A stretch of DNA of 64,000 nt. It comes from Agaribacillus aureus. Lineage in GTDB: Bacteria; Bacteroidota; Bacteroidia; Cytophagales; Cyclobacteriaceae. Below the pieces are notes generated by a model, which was not told the DNA's origin, did not search any database, and saw nothing but the letters and a program-made list of their open reading frames with translations. The stretch spans positions 1,860,001 to 1,924,000 of the forward strand of contig JAUJEB010000001.1 in NCBI GenBank assembly GCA_030442055.1, in the 5' to 3' direction. The number at the start of each line of letters is the position of its first letter. The stretch's first letter is position 1. Of this stretch, positions 54,687-61,160 are shown one piece after another. Both the position numbers and the translations under genes were made by a program.

Positions 54687-56237
54687 TCATTCAAATGCTA
54701 TTTTGAGGGTGTGTGCCAGACTTCCGGTACTATTGGATGGCAAGCTGACGGATAGAAAATTATCCGACTGCTCAAACTCAAGATCCTTACTTTGATCGTC
54801 CAGCAGCTTTACAGATTTAACATCCAATTCCAGCAGGCCTTTGGAGCGACCCAGAGATTTGATTTCAATTTTGTTATCGTCAGGCCAATCCAGTAAGATG
54901 GCATAAAGCACATCTCCTTTGGAGGTGAACCGGATATCTTCGGCTGTAAAACCCTTGTTCTCCTTGCGTTCAGACATGTACCCCTCAGCTACTTTGGTGG
55001 GGCCCTCTCCAAACACCTTCCAATAATCCGTGTCGTAAATAGCCTCTCCATTTACTTTGAGCCAGGCACCCATTTCCAATAGCACATCTTTTTGATCTTC
55101 GGGTATAGTGCCATCGGCTTTCGGGCCGACGTTAAGCAGTAAACAACCGTTTTTACTCACAATATCCACTAAGTCATCAATAAGCCTGTTGGCATCTTTT
55201 GATTCCCAATCCTCGACATAGCTCCATGAGTTCTCGCCAATTGACGTATCGGTTTGCCAGGGAATTTTCCTGATATCAGACATCTTCCCCCTTTCCAGGT
55301 CATGTACGAAGGTGCCTTCGGGAAAGGATTCATAGCGAAAGTTTTTGTCCTGCAATACCACTCCTTTGTCCCATTCAATGCCCTTGTTATAGTAGTATGC
55401 TGCTAATTTGGGGTGATATTCCTTGAATTCATCGCGATCCACATAAAAGTCAAGCCAGAGAATATCCGGTTGGTATTGATCTAAAATATCGGTAGTCCGA
55501 TTCCACCATAACTCCTTAAACTCCTGGCTGACCGGTTCATCCAGTCTGGTGCTTTTTTTACTGTACAAGTCAGCATATTCGGGATCCATCGTATCAAAAT
55601 GAGGCTTTTTATTATAATATGCCCAGTTAAAGGCAAAGTGCGAAGAGACGCCCATTTTCATTCCCTGCTCACGCCCGGCGCTAAAGAGCTCTTTAATAAT
55701 ATCTCGTTTAGGGCCCATATTGACAGCATTCCAGCGGGTAAAATTTGAATTATACATGGCAAATCCATCGTGATGTTCAGCCACAGGCACCACATATTTA
55801 GCACCTGCTTCTTTAAAAAGACTGATCCATTCCGCAGCATCAAATTTTTCAGTGGTAAACATGGGGATAAAATCCTTGTAGCCAAATTCTTTCTGATCCC
55901 CGTAATGTTCTTTATGATGCAGATATACCTTGTTGGGGCCTTCAGTCTGCAGGTTAAGCTGCGCTGAAAAAGTGGCCGTATCCATATACATCAACCTTGG
56001 ATACCATTCTTTGCTAAACGCAGGTACGCTATAAGGCCCCCAGTGAATAAAAATTCCAAACTTTGCATCCTGAAACCAATTAGGGATCTCATAAGCTTTA
56101 AGGGACTGCCAATTAGCTTCGTATTTCCCTGCGACCGCCTCGCTTTCAGACGGTTTTTCTTCCTTGAGCCGTTGATAGCAGCCAGTAGATAAAATGGTGA
56201 AAACTGAAACAAGAAATATTATATTTTTAATGTTCAT
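54687..56237 (-). CDS. GH29 alpha-L-fucosidase lipoprotein
   Basis: The 516-residue enzyme should release alpha-linked L-fucose. It has a leader ending in ILSTGC, the GH29 start motif (GIFIHWGPYSVPAFSKEWYP), the conserved AEHHDGFAMYNSNFTRWNA substrate segment and the nucleophile D263 in ILWLDFYVD. GCLLLNVGPKADG and the C-terminal carbohydrate-binding-like sandwich complete it. The acid/base varies among GH29 subfamilies and is not assigned. A TATCACAAAT motif lies 168-177 bp upstream. The gene follows the GH2 gene at 240 bp. Fucose release suggests a fucose-bearing sulfated glycan such as a fucoidan or a fucosylated galactan. Confidence 0.93.
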   Translation of the reverse strand: MNIKNIIFLVSVFTILSTGCYQRLKEEKPSESEAVAGKYEANWQSLKAYEIPNWFQDAKFGIFIHWGPYSVPAFSKEWYPRLMYMDTATFSAQLNLQTEGPNKVYLHHKEHYGDQKEFGYKDFIPMFTTEKFDAAEWISLFKEAGAKYVVPVAEHHDGFAMYNSNFTRWNAVNMGPKRDIIKELFSAGREQGMKMGVSSHFAFNWAYYNKKPHFDTMDPEYADLYSKKSTRLDEPVSQEFKELWWNRTTDILDQYQPDILWLDFYVDRDEFKEYHPKLAAYYYNKGIEWDKGVVLQDKNFRYESFPEGTFVHDLERGKMSDIRKIPWQTDTSIGENSWSYVEDWESKDANRLIDDLVDIVSKNGCLLLNVGPKADGTIPEDQKDVLLEMGAWLKVNGEAIYDTDYWKVFGEGPTKVAEGYMSERKENKGFTAEDIRFTSKGDVLYAILLDWPDDNKIEIKSLGRSKGLLELDVKSVKLLDDQSKDLEFEQSDNFLSVSLPSNSTGSLAHTLKIAFE

Positions 56238-56404
56238 ATCTTTTGATTTGTAATAAAAATTTTAATTTAAAACTATCTTCTCCCGGCTGGATTTGTCAAT
56301 TCACTCCTTTTTTTGTGTCTTACTACCCTTAGTAAGATTTGTATTTATGTTGCAGCAATATGCAAACTCTTTCACTGGCAGGGTATAACATATATTTCAA
56401 ATAC

Positions 56405-56414
56405 TATCACAAAT
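56405..56414. promoter_or_regulatory. ATTTGTGATA motif (minus strand), copy 3
   Basis: TATCACAAAT on the plus strand, i.e. ATTTGTGATA facing the fucosidase gene, 168-177 bp upstream of its start and 63 bp past the stop of the GH2 gene. Confidence 0.4.
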
Positions 56415-56476
56415 GAGTAATCGATGGTAAATTCTTGTCTATATGGGCCAATTCTTTCTTTTCATTAGTCTTCGTT

Positions 56477-59350
56477 TTAATTTTCAGATTTGTTTCTTTT
56501 TATTTCCACGCCATTTAATACAACCCCCGATTTTCCTGAGAGATCTTTGAACGTTATGGTTATCGGTCGATTACTTTCTGCGGTTACGATCACATCATTA
56601 TGAGCAGGCTGTTGATTTCCAAGTTTCGCACCAAAAGATGGAGGGTTATAGGCTGTCAGTATTCTATTTTGAGCCCCGGCATCGTTGACGGCTACTTGTA
56701 TGTTGCTTTCATTTTTTTTCGCATTTTCCATTACGTGATGATAGCAGCGGATTGTATATTCTCCCTGATCCAACCCGGAAATACTCAAAATCAGTTGCGC
56801 TGTCGCTTCTGCCCTCACACCGTCGACGCCGACATAGGGCAGATTTGATGAAAGCCCCCAGCTGTCAAACCAATCCAGTTCTCCATCGGAGGTCTCAAGT
56901 TTAATATTAACCTGCGGATGATCTTTGGAGACCACAGTGGCTGATTTACCATCCTCACTTTCCCAGGGCGACCACCCAAACTGTAACAAAGGTCCCTCGC
57001 CCCTGGCAAGATCCAGTTTGATGGGTTTAAAATCGTATATGGGTTTTGTTGCCGCCAAATTACGGGCTGGATTGTAATAAGTGGTAGTTATGGAAGCCTC
57101 TCCCGGTTTAATTCCTTTAGCCGAGGCTTTTAATTTAATTACACCTGGTGTCTGACCAGATCGAACTAAAAACGATGCCACACCGTGATATGCTTTAACG
57201 GGATTAGCGCCAATTTTTGTATTTCCAACGATAGTACCATTTCCTTCAAGACTTAGGCTTATCTGACTTGTATCTGAGGAAATTTTGTTGCCTTTCCTAT
57301 CTACCACATAAGCATAGGCCATTTTTATGGACGACCCGTCGGCATAAAAAAGCTGATCATCGGTAGGAACCTCCAAATGAAGTTTATAGGGGCTCCCTCC
57401 TTTAACAATGGTATGAGAAGTTATTACCTCGCCGTTAGTGATACCCTTGGCCGTAAATTCTCCCTCCCCGAATGGATAGGCAAACGTAAAGGACGGGTGA
57501 TCAATATACAGCCGTTGGGGATCCCTGTCGGGCGGTTGTGTAGCCACCAGCTCATTATTATGGTATAGCGCCACCTCCTGGCAATTGCTAAAAACCAATA
57601 CCTTATTGTCAGTGGATGCGCGATGATCGGCGACATAAACTAACGGTGTGTGTATTAATTCTGATTGATACCAGTAATAAACAGGGTTTGGAACCCTAAA
57701 GATTGAAAACACACGACGCGGATATAAACCTCTTCTTGGTTTAAAAGACTGGTAATCGTGGGCCGTCCATACGGCTACCCCGATGTGATTGGCTGACGCC
57801 CTTGCCTTTGAAACTTCAAATTGATTTCTGGCAGCATCGGCTGAACTTCCATGTTCACAAAGAAAGACTATTTCATTGGGATTCAAGGGCATATTCTGAT
57901 AGTCCATTGGCGTGTAAATATCACAGACAGCGGAATTCATAGGCCCGGTCCAGGGGCTTCCGTTGGAGGCAGTCATTCTACCAGGATCCTCCTCCTTAGC
58001 TGCATAATGTAGTCTTTCAACGGGGCCCCGATGGTTGATACTGGCGCCCCAAAGCAGAATGGAGGGGTGGTTTCTATGATTTCGTATCATGACCCTTGTT
58101 GCTTTTTCCAAATTATCAAACCATGTTTCACCACCAATGCCAATCCAGGTCGGCGGTTCTTCGTACAACAGAATTCCGAGACTATCGCAGGCCTGAATAA
58201 ATGAATCGTCATGAGGGTAATGCGCCAGCCGTACTATATTGAAACCTGCCTGCTTAAATTGAAACGCATCTTTCCAGTGTAGGGAATTGGGGACGGCATC
58301 TCCTATATATGGATAAGCCTGATGTCTGTTAGCGCCAATTAACTCAACCGGTTTATCGTTTAACAAAAACCCCTTGTCCTTAATAAATTCAAATTTTCTA
58401 AGTCCCAACGGATTTTCGATAACATCAACCGGCCCTTCTTTTCCTACGACCTGTGTGTTCACGCGATACAGGTAGGGATCATCAATCGACCACAGGCGTA
58501 TATCTTCATGTAAGCCTCCGGTTTGAGAAAAGGTAAAATCAGCATTTGCCGCAATGACTTTTTCGGAAGACATTCTACCCACCACCAGGCCTTCCCGGTC
58601 GATAATTCTTGTCAGCAGCCTGCATTGCTGTGGCATGTCCGACTCATTCCGCACGGTCGTTTTCACATTGATGGTTACATCTTCGGGGGTGACCGAGGGC
58701 GTGGTTATAAACACCCCTGCATTTTTGTCCTCCCAGGGAAATGTAACATGTAATAAATCAGTGGTGACCAAATAAACATCCCTGTACAATCCACTGAATT
58801 TGATATAATCGTATAATGTTCCTTCGGGAGGAATATTGGCATTCAACCTATTGTCAGCACTGATTAAAATGTCATTTTCACTACCATCAAAATTTAAATA
58901 ATCGGTGATATCAAAATGGAAAGGGGTATACCCACCTACATCGTGCACACCCACATGCCGGTCATTAATCCATAAATTAGTTACCTGGTGTACACCTTCA
59001 AATTCAAGAAATACCTTTTTGGGCCGTTTGTCTGCTATTTTTAGCTTTTTCCTGTACCAGCCTACATAACGGTGAAATGTCTTTTGTAAAGCATCATCCT
59101 GCACACCATCCAAATCAAGGGAGGTTAATTGCAAAGTATGGGGTAAAACTACAGGCTCCCAAGTCGCCGTTTTCTTATTCAATTGGATCGATTCTCCCTG
59201 ATTTTTTTCAAGGTAAAATTGCCAACCTGTATTGATCCGGAATTTTTCACGGGGCGCTGCGGTAAGTCCCTGTGATGGCTGTTGACCAAATAATCCAGGT
59301 TGTAACCACAAACCGGATAGTAAAAAAATCAGGAGAAATTGCTTTTTCAT
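56477..59350 (-). CDS. GH2-family glycoside hydrolase with His in place of the expected acid/base Glu
   Basis: The 957-residue exported protein has a signal peptide (LIFLLSGLWLQPGLFGQ), a sugar-binding jelly-roll domain (VHDVGGYTPFHFDITDYLNF), an Ig-like domain and a TIM barrel (NRHQAYPYIGDAVPNSL and IVRLAHYPHDDSF). A long C-terminal part follows with additional beta-sandwich domains. The nucleophile candidate is E499 (FLCEHGSS). At the normal acid/base site, where relatives read NE, this protein reads ILLWGASINHRGP, so the Glu is H440. The codon is CAT in the given sequence. It may use another acid, act on an activated substrate, or be non-catalytic. It is 9 bp downstream of the GH16 gene and thus co-transcribed. 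Confidence 0.88.
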   Translation of the reverse strand: MKKQFLLIFLLSGLWLQPGLFGQQPSQGLTAAPREKFRINTGWQFYLEKNQGESIQLNKKTATWEPVVLPHTLQLTSLDLDGVQDDALQKTFHRYVGWYRKKLKIADKRPKKVFLEFEGVHQVTNLWINDRHVGVHDVGGYTPFHFDITDYLNFDGSENDILISADNRLNANIPPEGTLYDYIKFSGLYRDVYLVTTDLLHVTFPWEDKNAGVFITTPSVTPEDVTINVKTTVRNESDMPQQCRLLTRIIDREGLVVGRMSSEKVIAANADFTFSQTGGLHEDIRLWSIDDPYLYRVNTQVVGKEGPVDVIENPLGLRKFEFIKDKGFLLNDKPVELIGANRHQAYPYIGDAVPNSLHWKDAFQFKQAGFNIVRLAHYPHDDSFIQACDSLGILLYEEPPTWIGIGGETWFDNLEKATRVMIRNHRNHPSILLWGASINHRGPVERLHYAAKEEDPGRMTASNGSPWTGPMNSAVCDIYTPMDYQNMPLNPNEIVFLCEHGSSADAARNQFEVSKARASANHIGVAVWTAHDYQSFKPRRGLYPRRVFSIFRVPNPVYYWYQSELIHTPLVYVADHRASTDNKVLVFSNCQEVALYHNNELVATQPPDRDPQRLYIDHPSFTFAYPFGEGEFTAKGITNGEVITSHTIVKGGSPYKLHLEVPTDDQLFYADGSSIKMAYAYVVDRKGNKISSDTSQISLSLEGNGTIVGNTKIGANPVKAYHGVASFLVRSGQTPGVIKLKASAKGIKPGEASITTTYYNPARNLAATKPIYDFKPIKLDLARGEGPLLQFGWSPWESEDGKSATVVSKDHPQVNIKLETSDGELDWFDSWGLSSNLPYVGVDGVRAEATAQLILSISGLDQGEYTIRCYHHVMENAKKNESNIQVAVNDAGAQNRILTAYNPPSFGAKLGNQQPAHNDVIVTAESNRPITITFKDLSGKSGVVLNGVEIKRNKSEN

Positions 59351-59359
59351 AATGAATAA

Positions 59360-60241
59360 TTAGGGATTAGTTTGGTTTTTAGCTTTTTGCCACGTTCTGA
59401 AATATTTGACACGATAAGTTTTATTTAAACGGTTGTCATCGGGAAGCGCCCCAAACCATTTATTGGACTCATTGTTGAAGTTAATTTCCAGGGGTTGATG
59501 CCAATGTGTATTTTTAGCTTCCCGGAACAAAACACCATCAAGGTAAAAGCGGATAACGTCCTTATTCCATTCGAGGCCCCAGACGTGATAATTCCGTTGC
59601 AATTCAAAAGGAATATAATACTTCTTAGATCGGTCAAAATGTTCGGTCACATCTCCCTTGTCTTTTGGGGCCCGGAAAACATGGAGGTTGGAATTCAGGT
59701 CATGCCGGTTGTATTCCAGGCCCGGGGCATTTTCACAAATATCTATTTCGGTCCACCAATCGCTACCTACATTGGTCATCCAGAAACCAGTGACCCAGGG
59801 TGCATCCATGGCCTTTAGCTCGGCCTCGAAATATCCGTACAAAATTTTCTTTTTGCTTTTAACAAACCCGGATGTATGTGTGAATCCCCTGGGAAGCGTT
59901 TCGTTGTTATGTTGATTAATGCTGAAAACGAGTTCTCCATCCTCCACCCTTACATTGGAGGCGTGAAAAAAAGTAGGTGGCCGCCCCTTCCATTTTGGGT
60001 TATAGCCATACCATTTTGTTTGATTGAGTTTACCCTCTTCAAATTCATCTGAATATGATCTCAACAATACCCAATTTCCTTTGTTATCCTGATCGGACAA
60101 GGGCATTCTACTATTTTTCCTTGCCGGAGCGTGCTGAAAATCGAGGGAATCAGTGTATTGTTTTGGAGAAATGGTAAGATCCTGCCCATGGAGCGCTAGA
60201 GCCTGGAAAAGCAGGTATCCGGTTATTAGTTTTTTAATCAA
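59360..60241 (-). CDS. GH16-family endo-glycosidase (agarase/porphyranase/carrageenase-like)
   Basis: This 293-residue secreted enzyme has a signal peptide (LITGYLLFQALALHGQ) and one GH16 jelly-roll domain. The catalytic motif is E165-I-D167-I-C-E170 (WWTEIDICENAPG), with nucleophile E165 and acid/base E170. Upstream signatures are SDEFEEGKLNQTKW and LYGYFEAELKAMDAPWVTGF. The enclosing aromatic residues and short form resemble marine galactan-degrading members (beta-agarases, porphyranases, carrageenases), but the subfamily cannot be fixed by eye. It leads the operon with the GH2 gene, and an ATTTGTGATA site lies 71-80 bp upstream. It should make the first cut in the backbone. Confidence 0.92.
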   Translation of the reverse strand: MIKKLITGYLLFQALALHGQDLTISPKQYTDSLDFQHAPARKNSRMPLSDQDNKGNWVLLRSYSDEFEEGKLNQTKWYGYNPKWKGRPPTFFHASNVRVEDGELVFSINQHNNETLPRGFTHTSGFVKSKKKILYGYFEAELKAMDAPWVTGFWMTNVGSDWWTEIDICENAPGLEYNRHDLNSNLHVFRAPKDKGDVTEHFDRSKKYYIPFELQRNYHVWGLEWNKDVIRFYLDGVLFREAKNTHWHQPLEINFNNESNKWFGALPDDNRLNKTYRVKYFRTWQKAKNQTNP

Positions 60242-60311
60242 TTTGATATCGGTTTAAATGGCTAAATTAGCTATTTAAACCCCTGTCATTTACCACTGTG
60301 GTTTTATTTCC

Positions 60312-60321
60312 TATCACAAAT
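60312..60321. promoter_or_regulatory. ATTTGTGATA motif (minus strand), copy 4
   Basis: TATCACAAAT on the plus strand, i.e. ATTTGTGATA facing the GH16/GH2 operon, 71-80 bp upstream of its start. It is the best placed of the motif copies. Confidence 0.45.
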
Positions 60322-60401
60322 GATTTTAAAGACTAAATTTGCATCCTCCGCCCAATGATTGTGGGTTTGTTTTGAAGCACCGTGTGTTTAAGACCATAAA
60401 A

Positions 60402-61151
60402 CTATTTTCCGCTTTCAATAATCTTTATATCAGCAAATAACTCATAGAGCATTTTTTTGATTTGCTGAAAATAGCTGACCTTCATCGAGTAAATAATCGT
60501 TTCGAACTGATAGCGGTCTTCACTTTCCGTAATAAATTTGACGGTTGGAAGTTTTTTCAAAGATGACCAGGGAGCGTTGGCAAGAGCGAATTTCAAGGCT
60601 TTGGCCGTCTCGTCAATGGAATGTGTTTTCGGTAGATTGATGGAAAAGGAGTGACTCTTAATTTTTTCACTCACATTCGGTTTACTTCTGATTTCTCCGG
60701 ATATACGGCTATAAGGAATACTGACCATTTCTCCGCTGCCCGTTTCCAATTCAAAAGTCCTGTATCCTAGTTTGGTAATTTTGCCACTGACATCATTGAT
60801 TTTTACCCACTCATTTAAATTAAACGAATTGTCAAGCCTGAGAATGACTCCTGCAAAAACATCTTTCATGGCCACCCAGGATATGATAACCATGAGTACC
60901 GTACACAATGTCAAAAGAAAAACAGCACCCCAGGTTTGGTCATTCAAAAAATAGATAATTGACCAGGAAACAAAAATCAGCCAGACGGCAATTTCAACGA
61001 TGGGCAGGAACCTGTCAAGTTGTGATTTCAACATTCTTCTCCCCGGGAATTTTCTTTTGAAAAGCTTTAATACGGTAAAAAAAGTAAGTATTAATACCGC
61101 AGGAAGTATCAGATGTGTCAATACATTTATTAAAAAATTAAGTTCTTTCAT
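60402..61151 (-). CDS. MscS-family mechanosensitive channel-like protein
   Basis: The 249-residue membrane protein has three likely membrane segments (LINVLTHLILPAVLILTFFT; FLPIVEIAVWLIFVSWSIIYF; AVFLLTLCTVLMVIISWVAM). An MscS beta domain follows (DVFAGVILRLDNSFNLNEWV through ELETGSGEMVSIPYSRI), then a C-terminal cytoplasmic alpha/beta domain. The usual IPN motif after the beta domain reads IPYSR. Small MscS proteins open on membrane tension to release osmolytes. It begins 9 bp after the long ATPase gene ends, so the two are likely co-transcribed. The pairing hints that the ATPase controls or assembles the channel (inference). Confidence 0.87.
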   Translation of the reverse strand: MKELNFLINVLTHLILPAVLILTFFTVLKLFKRKFPGRRMLKSQLDRFLPIVEIAVWLIFVSWSIIYFLNDQTWGAVFLLTLCTVLMVIISWVAMKDVFAGVILRLDNSFNLNEWVKINDVSGKITKLGYRTFELETGSGEMVSIPYSRISGEIRSKPNVSEKIKSHSFSINLPKTHSIDETAKALKFALANAPWSSLKKLPTVKFITESEDRYQFETIIYSMKVSYFQQIKKMLYELFADIKIIESGK

Positions 61152-61160
61152 AAGCCGTAT

